Under the pieces are notes generated by a model that saw only the letters and a list, made by a program, of their open reading frames with translations, made no database searches and was not told the origin of the DNA. Positions 15,624-24,176 of a stretch of DNA of 64,000 bases are shown here, piece after piece (position 1 is the stretch's first letter; every line of letters starts with the position of its first letter). The DNA is from Paenibacillus auburnensis. GTDB lineage: Bacteria; Bacillota; Bacilli; Paenibacillales; Paenibacillaceae. Location of the stretch: NCBI RefSeq assembly GCF_927798115.1, contig NZ_CAKMMG010000001.1, positions 1,054,001 to 1,118,000 on the forward strand, in the 5' to 3' direction. Position numbers and translations under genes: made by a program.

Positions 15624-16502
15624 ATGAGGCATCTGTTTAAGAACCGGAAACTCTATATTCTTGCCGGACTGTTCTTTATTCTGTTCAGCCCTGCGGCTTA
15701 CCCGGGACCCGCTTCAGCCAGCATTCCTGCAATTCAGGAGACATCAGGATATGAACAGAAGCAAGCTGTGGAAAAAGACAACCAGCAGGCTATGCCGGCA
15801 AACGCCTCCACTCAAGCTGCAGCACGGCGGAATAAACGAAATAAAAGCCTGACACTCAACCAGCTGCTGAAGAAATACCCGGAAACTTTCCTGACACAAG
15901 GACCGCGGAACAGAATGATCGCGCTGACCTTTGACGATGTGCCGGATCCGCGGTTTACACCTCAATTACTGGATGTCCTCCGGAAATATCATGTAAAAGC
16001 CACCTTTTTCGTTGTCGGAAGCCGGGCGGAAAAACATCCTGCGCTTGTAGCCTGGATCGTCCGGGAGGGGCATGTCATCGGCAACCATTCCTATAACCAT
16101 CCTGAATTCGGAAAAATAGGTGTGAATGAATTCCGAACCCAGATTATCCGCACGGAAAATATCATTTCGGCCCTGGCCGGATATAAGCCAAGGCTGATAC
16201 GGCCGCCTTACGGAGATATCAGCGAATCTCAGCTGAAATGGGCCAAGGCCCGCGGGTACAAGCTGGTGAACTGGAATGTAGATTCACTGGACTGGAGGAG
16301 CCTGCCCAAAGCGCAGGTCCGGAACAATATTGTAGCTCATGCTGGGAAAGGTGCCATTATCCTGCAGCACGGTGGAGGCGGCCGGGGAAGCAATCTGCAG
16401 GGCACGATCCAAGCGCTTCCGGAAGTGATCACCATTATGCGTAAAAGAGGGTATACTTTTGTTACAGTTCCTCAAATGCTGCAGCTTCCTAAGGATAAAT
16501 AG
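15624..16502 (+). CDS. Exported polysaccharide deacetylase (NodB homology domain)
   Basis: 292 residues. Signal peptide (KNRKLYILAGLFFILFSPAA) then a Gln/Ala-rich linker and a carbohydrate esterase family 4 domain from about residue 95. All motifs are present: TFDDVPD (motif 1), HSYNHPEF (metal His pair), RPPYGD, NVDSLDW and ILQHGGG. Removes N-acetyl groups from peptidoglycan or chitin-type sugars outside the cell using a metal ion. PdaA-like enzymes act in spore cortex formation, others in lysozyme resistance; sequence alone does not decide. Start ATG behind AATAAGGAGGCG. Terminated by the hairpin at 16511. Confidence 0.92.
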   Translation: MRHLFKNRKLYILAGLFFILFSPAAYPGPASASIPAIQETSGYEQKQAVEKDNQQAMPANASTQAAARRNKRNKSLTLNQLLKKYPETFLTQGPRNRMIALTFDDVPDPRFTPQLLDVLRKYHVKATFFVVGSRAEKHPALVAWIVREGHVIGNHSYNHPEFGKIGVNEFRTQIIRTENIISALAGYKPRLIRPPYGDISESQLKWAKARGYKLVNWNVDSLDWRSLPKAQVRNNIVAHAGKGAIILQHGGGGRGSNLQGTIQALPEVITIMRKRGYTFVTVPQMLQLPKDK

Positions 16503-16510
16503 CGGATAAC

Positions 16511-16550
16511 AAAAAAACGGATACCCTCCCATTCAGGAAGGTATCCGTTT
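16511..16550. terminator. Bidirectional terminator
   Basis: AAACGGATACC (16515-16525) pairs with GGTATCCGTTT (16540-16550). Seven A precede it, so it is strongest for the minus-strand 3D gene and also serves the deacetylase gene. Confidence 0.88.
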
Positions 16551-16575
16551 CTGAGTCCGCAGGCTGTTCAGCGGG

Positions 16576-17247
16576 CTATTCAATAATATACAGATTCACG
16601 TATTGGAATCCAAACTCCGCCACCGAGCTCTGGCTGCCGGGGATAAAGATATCAATCCGGTTGCCCTTGATTGCGCTTCCCATATCTGTAGCGGTGGCAA
16701 GGAACGCCTGCTTGGGCAGACCCGGGTGTGAATGTCCGGTTACCAGCACTTTGGTGCCGAGCGGGATCACGCTGGGATCAACGGCAATCGTGCCGAGCTT
16801 CAGCGGATTGCCGAAATAATCGACGGCACCCCAATCTCCGTTCTCGCTGGCTGCAGAGGAATAAGCAGAAGCTTTGACCTGCAGCACTTTATCATAGCTG
16901 AATTCCTTACCCCATGCCTGGACTGTATTTGTTGCCGCTTCCACGGTCAACCCTGCTGCTGTGATAATGGAAGCCTTGGACGCTGTAGCTGCCTGGGCAA
17001 CCAATTTCGGTGAAGTGATGCCGGGGATGGTCAGGTTTAGACCCGGATAAATATTTGTGGCGGAAACCCCCGGGTTAGCGTTCATAATTTTGTCCATGCT
17101 TATGCCATAATAGTTGGATAGAGTATAATAGGTTGTACCTGCTCCTGCGGTATGTACGCTATCAGCCTGGGCGGGTGCTGCCTGCAGCAACGCACTGATC
17201 CCGATGGCCGCAGCAAATGCGGTTATGGCGCTGAATCTGATTTTCAT
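16576..17247 (-). CDS. Exported LysM and 3D domain protein
   Basis: 223 residues. Signal peptide (MKIRFSAITAFAAAIGISAL), a LysM-like motif (YYTLSNYYGISMDKI ... NIYPGLNLTIPG, about residues 49-85) and a C-terminal 3D domain, named for three aspartates: VDPSVIPLGTKV, TDMGSAIKGNRIDIF. 3D proteins are murein lytic transglycosylase-like enzymes (YocH, YuiC, Rpf type) that remodel peptidoglycan. The usual DTGGAIKG reads DMGSAIKG here. Start ATG at 17245-17247 has AAGGAGGCAC upstream; upstream ATGs in the same frame lack sites. Divergent from ppk with 360 bp between. Confidence 0.88.
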   Translation of the reverse strand: MKIRFSAITAFAAAIGISALLQAAPAQADSVHTAGAGTTYYTLSNYYGISMDKIMNANPGVSATNIYPGLNLTIPGITSPKLVAQAATASKASIITAAGLTVEAATNTVQAWGKEFSYDKVLQVKASAYSSAASENGDWGAVDYFGNPLKLGTIAVDPSVIPLGTKVLVTGHSHPGLPKQAFLATATDMGSAIKGNRIDIFIPGSQSSVAEFGFQYVNLYIIE

Positions 17248-17475
17248 ATGTGCCTCCTTCATAGCCTTCTTCATGCTGGCATCTAAAGTGCATAGATTTA
17301 TTAACACAGGTATGAATATATCACAATTTTGTAACCTATGCCTAAGAAAATGTTACCAATCTGTTATTTATGCGCTGATGTCCGCTTTTTTAAAGGATCC
17401 AAAGATTACATAACGTTTATAAAAACCATACATTTCATAAAATATTAAGATTATAAGGCTCAATTAAGCGAAAAT

Positions 17476-17526
17476 TTTACACAGATTTAACATTTCTCGC
17501 TTTGGCAAATAGTAGAATGATAGAAT
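17476..17526 (+). promoter_or_regulatory. Pho-box-like direct repeat and -10 element upstream of ppk
   Basis: TTTACA (17476-17481) and TTAACA (17487-17492) are separated by exactly five bases, matching the PhoP consensus of Bacillus (TT(A/T/C)ACA with about five bases between). TAGAAT occurs at 17513-17518 and 17521-17526 with no good -35, as expected of an activator-dependent promoter. The rest of the 17248-17609 gap is AT-rich; I see no gene in it. Confidence 0.45.
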
Positions 17527-17609
17527 GACAAGAAGAAACGGTTTTGCCGTCCTTCTGGGATGTTATCCGTTAAATTAGACATTGAGGCACACTTGGAGGG
17601 TCTACGAAC

Positions 17610-19724
17610 GTGAATACAGATGAGAAAAAAAACAACCACACCAGCCCTGCTACCGCTTATCTTAACCGGGATCTGAGCTGGATCGAATTTAACCGCCGCG
17701 TGCTGGCAGAGGCTCAAGACCCGGATAATCCGCTGATGGAACGGGCTAAGTTTCTGGCGATCGTGTCCAGCAATCTTGATGAATTCATCAGTGTCCGCGT
17801 CGCCGGAATCCAGGATCAGATCAGAGCGGGCTATACCAAAAAGGATTTTACCGGCTTTACTCCTTCCGGACTGTACAAACGTCTGGTCAAACGGGTTACC
17901 AGGATCATCGCCGACCAATACCGCACCTTCCGCGACCTCTCCAGGCATTTGCATAAAGAAGGTATCGTTTTCGTCAATTATGAAGACCTGACCCATGCCC
18001 AGGAGCAGTCCATTGAAGAGTATTACCGTGATATTATTTTTCCGGTTCTGACGCCGATGGCCGTTGACCAGAGCCGTCCTTTTCCGCTGGTGCACAGCCA
18101 GTTCATCTATCTGGCAGTTGTGCTTACCCGTAAAAACAGCCAGGAGGAGGAACCTTATTTCGCGATCCTGCAAATCCCATCTAATCTGCCAAGATGCATT
18201 CCGCTGCCCCACCGCTCTAACAGCAAAAAGCGGCAGTTCGTCTTTATCGAGGATGTAATCCGCCATCATATCCAGACCCTGTTCAGCGGTTACGACCCGG
18301 TTGCTGTCAGTGAGTTCCGCTTAACCCGGAATTCCGACCTGACTATAGATGAGGAAGGCGCAGAAGATCTGCTGGAGGAAATCGAAAAAGAGCTGCGTAA
18401 ACGCCGCCGCGGCGTCCCTGCCCGGCTTGAAGTGCAAAAGGGGATTCATCCCTATGCACTGGAGCAGCTGCAGGCCGAATTCGAGCTGGAGGATTTCGTC
18501 TTTGAAATTGAGGGGCCGCTTGATCTCGGCTTCCTGCGCGGATTCGCAAACAGCTTAAAAGGGTTCAATTATTTGTTCGATGCTCCGATTGAACCGCAGT
18601 ATCCGGCGGAATTCGATGAGAATGAGGACTTCTTCGAGGTACTCCGCGAACGCGATGTGCTTGTCTACCATCCGTACGAATCCTTTGATGCGATGACCGA
18701 CTTCATCACCCAAGCCTCCGAGGATGAGCATGTCATGGCCATCAAAATGACTCTCTACCGGGTAAGCGGCAACTCGCCGCTGATCGCTGCCCTGGCCCAT
18801 GCCGCTGAATCCGGCAAGCAGGTCACTGTTGTTGTCGAGCTGAAAGCCCGGTTTGATGAAGAACGGAACATCGCCTGGGCACGCAAGCTCGAGCAATCCG
18901 GCTGCCACGTTGTTTATGGTCTGGTCGGCCTCAAAACCCATGCCAAAGTCACCCTGATTGTCCGTCAGGAAGGCAACGAGCTGCGCCGTTACGTACATGT
19001 AGGAACCGGAAACTACAACGACAGTACAGCCAAGGCTTATACTGATCTCAGCCTGTTCACTGCGAACAATGAGATCGGGCTGGATGCTTCCGAGCTGTTC
19101 AACCAGATGACCGGTTATTCCGCCAACTTTGACTGGAATGCCTTCATCGTTGCGCCAACCAATATGAGCCTGTCGCTGCAAAAGCTGATTCTGCGCGAAG
19201 CTGAGCATGCCGCAGCCGGCAGACCGGCGCGGATTATCGCCAAGATGAACTCCCTGTCCAATCAGGAGGTCATTGACAGCCTGTATAGCGCAGCCCAGGC
19301 CGGTGTGTCCATCGATCTGATCGTACGCGGCGTCTGCTGCCTGCGGCCGGGGATTGAGGGCCTCAGTGAGCGGATCAAAGTCCGGAGCATCGTCGACCGG
19401 TTCCTGGAGCATTCCCGGATCTATTACTTTGAGAATGGCGGCAAGCCGGAGGTTTACCTGTCCAGTGCAGACTGGATGACCCGCAACCTGACCCGGCGGA
19501 TTGAACTGATGTGTCCCGTGAAGGATACCGGGATCCGGGGGCAGATTGTGAAGATTCTCGAACTGACGCTTAAAGACAATGTAAAAGCCAGCTTCCTGCA
19601 GCCGAACGGATATTATGAACGCCCGGACGACAAAAAGGCCCCTTTCCGGAGCCAGTTCGCCGCTATGGATGTTAGCCGTTGGAAAGGTAGCCGAGTTTTA
19701 CCTTCACCGCCCAAGCATTCCTGA
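17610..19724 (+). CDS. ppk: Polyphosphate kinase 1
   Basis: 704 residues, full length. Reversibly polymerises the gamma-phosphate of ATP into polyphosphate at the membrane periphery. N-terminal domain begins with YLNRDLSWIEFNRRVLAEA; the two phospholipase-D-like catalytic domains carry the phosphohistidine His463 (YVHVGTGNYN) and His601 (EHSRIYYF). Start GTG behind TTGGAGGG. Its last 53 nt overlap the 3' end of the convergent ppx gene, so the pair of opposing enzymes is arranged tail to tail with antisense 3' ends. A Pho-box-like repeat lies upstream, which would fit induction by phosphate starvation. Confidence 0.97.
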   Translation: MNTDEKKNNHTSPATAYLNRDLSWIEFNRRVLAEAQDPDNPLMERAKFLAIVSSNLDEFISVRVAGIQDQIRAGYTKKDFTGFTPSGLYKRLVKRVTRIIADQYRTFRDLSRHLHKEGIVFVNYEDLTHAQEQSIEEYYRDIIFPVLTPMAVDQSRPFPLVHSQFIYLAVVLTRKNSQEEEPYFAILQIPSNLPRCIPLPHRSNSKKRQFVFIEDVIRHHIQTLFSGYDPVAVSEFRLTRNSDLTIDEEGAEDLLEEIEKELRKRRRGVPARLEVQKGIHPYALEQLQAEFELEDFVFEIEGPLDLGFLRGFANSLKGFNYLFDAPIEPQYPAEFDENEDFFEVLRERDVLVYHPYESFDAMTDFITQASEDEHVMAIKMTLYRVSGNSPLIAALAHAAESGKQVTVVVELKARFDEERNIAWARKLEQSGCHVVYGLVGLKTHAKVTLIVRQEGNELRRYVHVGTGNYNDSTAKAYTDLSLFTANNEIGLDASELFNQMTGYSANFDWNAFIVAPTNMSLSLQKLILREAEHAAAGRPARIIAKMNSLSNQEVIDSLYSAAQAGVSIDLIVRGVCCLRPGIEGLSERIKVRSIVDRFLEHSRIYYFENGGKPEVYLSSADWMTRNLTRRIELMCPVKDTGIRGQIVKILELTLKDNVKASFLQPNGYYERPDDKKAPFRSQFAAMDVSRWKGSRVLPSPPKHS

Positions 19725-21201
19725 ACGCCTTCAGAGCGTTCTCTATGTCCTCGAGCCCTATAAGGACTGTCGAGGTGCCATGCAGCTCTAAATCAAGCGT
19801 GTTGCCGTGCAGCTGAACTGTGAGGTCGCGGATGATGCCGATTTCGGTACTGTCCAGCGCGATGCTCAGCTGCACAAGTGTACCAAGCTTATGGATCAGC
19901 TCTTCGTCGGAAGCCAGCAAAATGTCCTTATGTGTCTGGGACAATTTCTGCTTCCGGCTTTTTGTGCTGTAGGATGCGATCAAGGCACTCAGAATCAGCT
20001 GCCGGTGGGTCAGTCCGCGGATCGGCGAGTTCATCAGCCAATAGCGGGTATGCCGCTTGGACTGATAATAGTTGATATTGGAGCCTGTACGGTGCAGCAT
20101 CACAGAGACATAGATCAGCATTTCCTGCTCGTTCCTGTCCCCTCCCCCTTCAAAAGCATGAAACAAGCGGAGTGCAAGCTTATAGATATGGTCTAAATGC
20201 TGCTTGGAGGTGTGAATGTCAAAGCGGATAATCGTGTCCAGACTGAATTCCAGCGCACTGTCACGCACAGGCTGTTCAGGTCTCAGGAGATCATGCAGCA
20301 TGCCTTCGCGTAGCCCCTCCCCGCTGATCAGCGCCTCTTTTGCTCCGATATATTGATATACGGTATGGAAAATAATCAGCCCGGAGATGATAATATCCGC
20401 ACGGCTTTTGGAGAGCCCGTCCAGCTCTTTGCGCTTCTCATAAGGCATGGCCGGGAGCGTCTCCATAAACCGGGCGATGGTCTCACCGGATAAGATATAA
20501 CCATGCGAATTCGGCAATGAATAATCCCGGTTCTTCTGATCGAGCTTGCCGAGTGAACGGAGCGTCCCGCCAAGGCCGTACAAGGGGAGGCCTGCACCGG
20601 TGCCCAGCCAGTCATGCTCAACCAGCCTGCCGGTTACATAAGCCTGAAGCTTCTTCACCTGCTCTGCGTTCCAGTTGCCGCTATGGCTGAACATCAGATT
20701 CGTATTGACCGCGCCGAACGGAAAGGAAATACTCTGCTGATAGCGGCGCCCGCGGAACAGGGTAACCTCCGTGCTTCCCCCGCCGATGTCGATGACGAAC
20801 CCGTCCTGAACGTCCGAAGCGTTGATCACACCCAGAAATCCGAAGTAAGCCTCCTGATAACCGCTGATGACTTCTATGGTAATTGAGGATTCGGCCGACA
20901 AATATTCTATAATCTCGGAGGAGTTGGCTGCGTTGCGGATCGCAGCTGTGGCTCCGGCGCGGATTTTCTCTACGCCAAAAGCGCTGCAGATTTCCTTGAA
21001 CTGGCTCAGGACCGGAATGATCGTATCCATGTCCTTCTGCTCCAGCCTGCCCTCTTTTGTAATCTTCTCACTCAGACGAGCAGAGTATTTGCACTCCTTG
21101 ATAATTTTGTAGCCGCCTTCTGGTGTCGTATCATAGATTACAAGCCGTATAGAGTTGGAGCCAATATCGATTATGCCAATCCGGCAAAGATCATCTCTCA
21201 T
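19672..21201 (-). CDS. ppx: Exopolyphosphatase / Ppx-GppA family phosphatase
   Basis: 509 residues. ASKHA-fold phosphatase that removes terminal phosphates from polyphosphate (or from pppGpp). Seen: IGIIDIGSNSIRLVIYD (phosphate-1 motif), DIGGGSTEVTLF (phosphate-2), and a C-terminal HD-like domain (residues about 310-500, with the MLHRTG and DIHTSKQHLDHI segments). Start ATG at 21199-21201 has AAAAGGAG upstream. Convergent with ppk and overlapping it by 53 nt at the 3' end. No terminator separates the two genes, so each transcript must enter the other's coding strand. Confidence 0.93.
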   Translation of the reverse strand: MRDDLCRIGIIDIGSNSIRLVIYDTTPEGGYKIIKECKYSARLSEKITKEGRLEQKDMDTIIPVLSQFKEICSAFGVEKIRAGATAAIRNAANSSEIIEYLSAESSITIEVISGYQEAYFGFLGVINASDVQDGFVIDIGGGSTEVTLFRGRRYQQSISFPFGAVNTNLMFSHSGNWNAEQVKKLQAYVTGRLVEHDWLGTGAGLPLYGLGGTLRSLGKLDQKNRDYSLPNSHGYILSGETIARFMETLPAMPYEKRKELDGLSKSRADIIISGLIIFHTVYQYIGAKEALISGEGLREGMLHDLLRPEQPVRDSALEFSLDTIIRFDIHTSKQHLDHIYKLALRLFHAFEGGGDRNEQEMLIYVSVMLHRTGSNINYYQSKRHTRYWLMNSPIRGLTHRQLILSALIASYSTKSRKQKLSQTHKDILLASDEELIHKLGTLVQLSIALDSTEIGIIRDLTVQLHGNTLDLELHGTSTVLIGLEDIENALKAFRNAWAVKVKLGYLSNG

Positions 21202-21273
21202 CTGTATGTACTCCTTTTCAAGTTGATTGGCCATTTTATATACTATATCACCCATTATTGCCCCAGCCAAAAG

Positions 21274-21312
21274 AAAAAAACGGCTTCCGGAGTGTATTCC
21301 GGGGCCGTTTTT
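21274..21312 (-). terminator. Terminator of the amino acid transporter operon
   Basis: On the minus strand AAAACGGC and GCCGTTTT arms with an inner CCGGAA/TTCCGG stem, followed by a run of T. Confidence 0.88.
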
Positions 21313-21318
21313 GCATTT

Positions 21319-22041
21319 TTATAGCACTTTGCTCAAGAAATCCTGGGTCCGGGCATGCTTCGGATTGCCGAATACTTCTGCCGGTGTACCCTGCTCGACA
21401 ATGTATCCGCCGTCCATAAACAGGATGCGGTCGCCGACCTCACGGGCAAAGCCCATTTCATGAGTTACAATGACCATCGTCATGCCCTGCTCAGCCAGTT
21501 TCTTCATTACCTCGAGCACCTCGCCGACCATTTCCGGGTCCAGTGCAGAGGTTGGCTCATCGAACAGCATCACATGCGGCTGCATCGCCAGCGCCCGGGC
21601 AATCGCGATCCGCTGCTTCTGTCCCCCGGACAGCTGTGCAGGGTAAGCATCGCGCTTATCTTCAAGACCTACGGTACGTAGGAGCTCTATGGCAATTTTC
21701 TCCGCTTCAGACGTCTGCTGCTTTTTCACTTTCAGCGGAGCCAGCATAATATTCTGCAGGACGGACATGTGCGGGAACAGGTTGAACTGCTGGAAGACCA
21801 TGCCCATTTTTTCACGGGTCTGATTGATATCATGTTTCTTATCCGTAATGGACTGGCCTTCAAAGGTAATCTCGCCGCCTGTAGGCTGCTCCAGCAGGTT
21901 CAGACAGCGCAAGAAGGTGCTTTTACCCGAACCGCTGGGTCCTATGACGACTACAACCTCGCCTTTTTTGATCTCCAGATCGATTCCTTTGAGGATCTCC
22001 AGCTTGCCAAAATGCTTTTGCAGGTTGTTAACGGCGATCAT
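21319..22041 (-). CDS. Polar amino acid ABC transporter, ATP-binding protein
   Basis: 240 residues. Canonical ATPase of the GlnQ/ArtP type: Walker [10 protein letters not shown] (residues 34-42), Q-loop FQQFN, signature [15 protein letters not shown], Walker [14 protein letters not shown] and switch His in THEMGFA. Powers uptake of a polar amino acid with the permease and binding protein upstream. Overlaps the permease gene by 14 nt, so translation is coupled. Last gene of the operon. Substrate not decided by sequence. Confidence 0.95.
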   Translation of the reverse strand: MIAVNNLQKHFGKLEILKGIDLEIKKGEVVVVIGPSGSGKSTFLRCLNLLEQPTGGEITFEGQSITDKKHDINQTREKMGMVFQQFNLFPHMSVLQNIMLAPLKVKKQQTSEAEKIAIELLRTVGLEDKRDAYPAQLSGGQKQRIAIARALAMQPHVMLFDEPTSALDPEMVGEVLEVMKKLAEQGMTMVIVTHEMGFAREVGDRILFMDGGYIVEQGTPAEVFGNPKHARTQDFLSKVL

Positions 22042-22687
22042 CCGTATTCAGCCTCCTTTCTAATATGCCGAGTAGCTTGGATAGTGTAAAGGTCAGTATA
22101 AAATACATTACGGCGATGACAACCAGCGGAGTTAATCCCTCATAGGTAATGGTCGTAATGGTTCTTGCTTCAAAGAGCAGATCCGCTACCCCGATCATCG
22201 AGACGATGGAGGACTCTTTAATGATTGTAATAAACTCGTTACCGATAGCCGGCAGCACATTTTTGAGCGCCTGCGGAAGCACGATATACCGCATGGTCAT
22301 CCCTTGCTTCATTCCGAGCGACCGGGCCGCCTCTACCTGACCGCGGTCTACCCCCTGAATACCCGCGCGGAAGATTTCCGCCAGATAAGCCGAGCTGTTA
22401 ATGGTCAGGGTAATCGCCCCCGATTGAATCGGAGAGAACTCCAGGCCGAATTCCGGCAAGCCGTAGTGGATCAGGAACAGCTGCACCAGCATTGGTGTCC
22501 CGCGCAAAAATTCAACCCAGGCGGATGCGATAAAACGTAGAACTCTCCATTTGGACATACGCAGCAGCGAGACAATAATCCCCAGCACAAAGCCGAAGAA
22601 CACGCCCATTACCGCCAGCAGCAATGTATACTTTAAACCGGAGAAGAAAAAATTGCGGTATTCATAAGCCATATCAAAAATATTCAT
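22028..22687 (-). CDS. Polar amino acid ABC transporter, permease
   Basis: 219 residues, about five membrane helices, His/Glu/Gln-type permease. The EAA loop that contacts the ATPase reads [23 protein letters not shown]. Start ATG at 22685-22687 with AGGAGG twelve nt upstream (slightly long). Lies downstream of the binding-protein gene but behind an internal terminator hairpin (22720-22756), which should keep permease and ATPase levels below that of the binding protein. Confidence 0.94.
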   Translation of the reverse strand: MNIFDMAYEYRNFFFSGLKYTLLLAVMGVFFGFVLGIIVSLLRMSKWRVLRFIASAWVEFLRGTPMLVQLFLIHYGLPEFGLEFSPIQSGAITLTINSSAYLAEIFRAGIQGVDRGQVEAARSLGMKQGMTMRYIVLPQALKNVLPAIGNEFITIIKESSIVSMIGVADLLFEARTITTITYEGLTPLVVIAVMYFILTFTLSKLLGILERRLNTDDRR

Positions 22688-22719
22688 CTCTTGGCAAAAC
22701 CTCCTGTTCTTCAATTTTC

Positions 22720-22756
22720 AAAAAAATAGAAAACAGCGAATTATCGCTATTTTCTA
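22720..22756 (-). terminator. Intra-operon attenuating hairpin after the binding-protein gene
   Basis: Minus-strand arms TAGAAAATAGCGA and TCGCTGTTTTCTA (one mismatch) with a four-base loop and seven T. It lies between the binding-protein and permease genes of one operon, so it probably acts as a partial terminator or an mRNA-end stabiliser. Confidence 0.75.
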
Positions 22757-22830
22757 CTTAAAGAGCATTACTCTGCAGCAAGTGCGGCCGCAGAAAAACT
22801 CTGCATCACAGGTTGTGTCAGGTAAAAAGC

Positions 22831-23646
22831 TTATTCGCTCTCGGCAAGCTCGCTTGCCGCCGCTACATACTCTTCGATCTTGCCTTCGGAGTTCAGGCGG
22901 GTCAAGGTAGTATTTACTTGGTTAAGCAGTTCTGTGTTGCCCTTCTTCACGCCGATTACATAACCGTCATCTTCCACTTCAGGTTTAGCATCCGTAATGA
23001 CAAGGCCTTTAACATTCTTCACGAAGGATTTGGCAACCGGTCCTTCCATAATGGATGCATCCACACGGTTAGAATTCAGCTGCAGCACGATTTCGGAAAT
23101 TTTGCCGAGCGAAGTCAGCTGTGCGCCTTCAATGCCTTTGGCAATATCTTCCTGGATCGAACCGGTCTGAACACCGATCTTGGCACCCTTCAGGGAATCC
23201 ATGGTAGCAAATTTATCTTTGTCAGCTTCACGTACGACTACTGCTTGCTCCGCTTTATAGTAGATGTCGGACAGGTCGACTGCTTTTTTGCGTTCTTCAG
23301 TCGGGCTCAGGCCGGAGATCACCATATCCACTCTGCCGCTGGACAGCTCATTTAAAAGGGAATCGAAAGGCAGATCCTTGATGACCAGCTCAGCGCCCAT
23401 ATCTGCAGCGATATCCTTGGCAATGTCGATGTCGAAGCCTACGATAGTGTCTTTGCCGTCAATCACTTTATGGAATTCATATGGCGGGAAATCTGCACTT
23501 GTACCCAGTGTCAGCGTTTTGGCGGCTGTACCGGTATTGCCGGCATTAGTGTCCGTTGATGCAGCATTATCATTGTTGTTGCCACAGCCGGTCATCAGTC
23601 CTACCGCAAGCAGCATTCCTAAAGAAAGTTTACCCCATTTGTTCAT
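22831..23646 (-). CDS. Polar amino acid ABC transporter, substrate-binding lipoprotein
   Basis: 271 residues. Lipoprotein signal peptide with lipobox LMTGC (Cys21), an Asn/Thr-rich tether, then a type II periplasmic-binding fold (SBP family 3) with the signature GFDIDIAKDIAADMG and later VISGLSPTEERKKAVDLSD. Anchored to the outer face of the membrane, it captures an amino acid for the permease. Arg in SPTEERKK normally grips the ligand carboxylate. Start ATG behind AGGGGAGAT. First gene of the operon. Confidence 0.95.
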   Translation of the reverse strand: MNKWGKLSLGMLLAVGLMTGCGNNNDNAASTDTNAGNTGTAAKTLTLGTSADFPPYEFHKVIDGKDTIVGFDIDIAKDIAADMGAELVIKDLPFDSLLNELSSGRVDMVISGLSPTEERKKAVDLSDIYYKAEQAVVVREADKDKFATMDSLKGAKIGVQTGSIQEDIAKGIEGAQLTSLGKISEIVLQLNSNRVDASIMEGPVAKSFVKNVKGLVITDAKPEVEDDGYVIGVKKGNTELLNQVNTTLTRLNSEGKIEEYVAAASELAESE

Positions 23647-23920
23647 CTTTATATCTCCCCTATTCTCTCTTAAATTCTCTAAGTTGTCCCATTGACCGAT
23701 TTATTATAAATCACTGCGCATGAATATGCAAAGACATTTTTGTGACAAGACTCGTTCATTTGAAGGTTAAGGCATAGTGATTTCAGCAGCTAAAGCCCGC
23801 CCTGTTTTGCACATGTTAAGGCAAGAGGTATATACTAGGTATCATCTCCAGTTGCTTCCGAAATAACCCGGATCACCTGGACTGGTTCACGGGCTCCATC
23901 CGTGTGGTATTAATTACCTA

Positions 23921-24176
23921 ATGCTTACGAAACATTTTATTACGGTGTGGCTCAGGTGAATTTACTCACAAAGCATAGATATATGCTCACCAAGCCATTT
24001 TATACGACCTCTCAGGAGGATTAGCTCACAAAACTTAGGTATATGCTTTCGAAGCGAGTTTTGTACGATGTGTCTCAGGAGGATTAGCTCACAAAACTAG
24101 GTGTATGCTTTCGAGGCGAGTTTTGTACGATGTGTCTCAGGAGGATTAGCTCACAAAACTTTTAGGAGGTGCTCTC
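23921..24176 (+). repeat. Tandem leader repeat, locus A (four units of 61-62 bp) ending in the RBS
   Basis: Units begin at about 23942, 24004, 24065 and 24127 (spacing 62, 61, 62), with a worn partial copy before. Each unit holds CTCACAAAACT, then AGGTATATGCTTTCGAAG, then AGTTTTGT; ACAAAACT and AGTTTTGT are complementary and can form a hairpin around GCTTTCGAAGC. Internal units encode mini-ORFs: MLTKPFYTTSQED, MLSKRVLYDVSQED and MLSRRVLYDVSQED, each closed by TAG in the next unit. The last unit ends ACTTTTAGGAGG, the ribosome binding site of the amylase gene. Related copies lie at 39001-39090 and 58671-58870. Upstream of the array, 23647-23920 shows no gene, only a possible TATACT. Confidence 0.85.

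Noticed and set aside
23921..24176. CRISPR array
   Set aside because: Whole 62-bp units repeat without unique spacers, and no cas genes are present.
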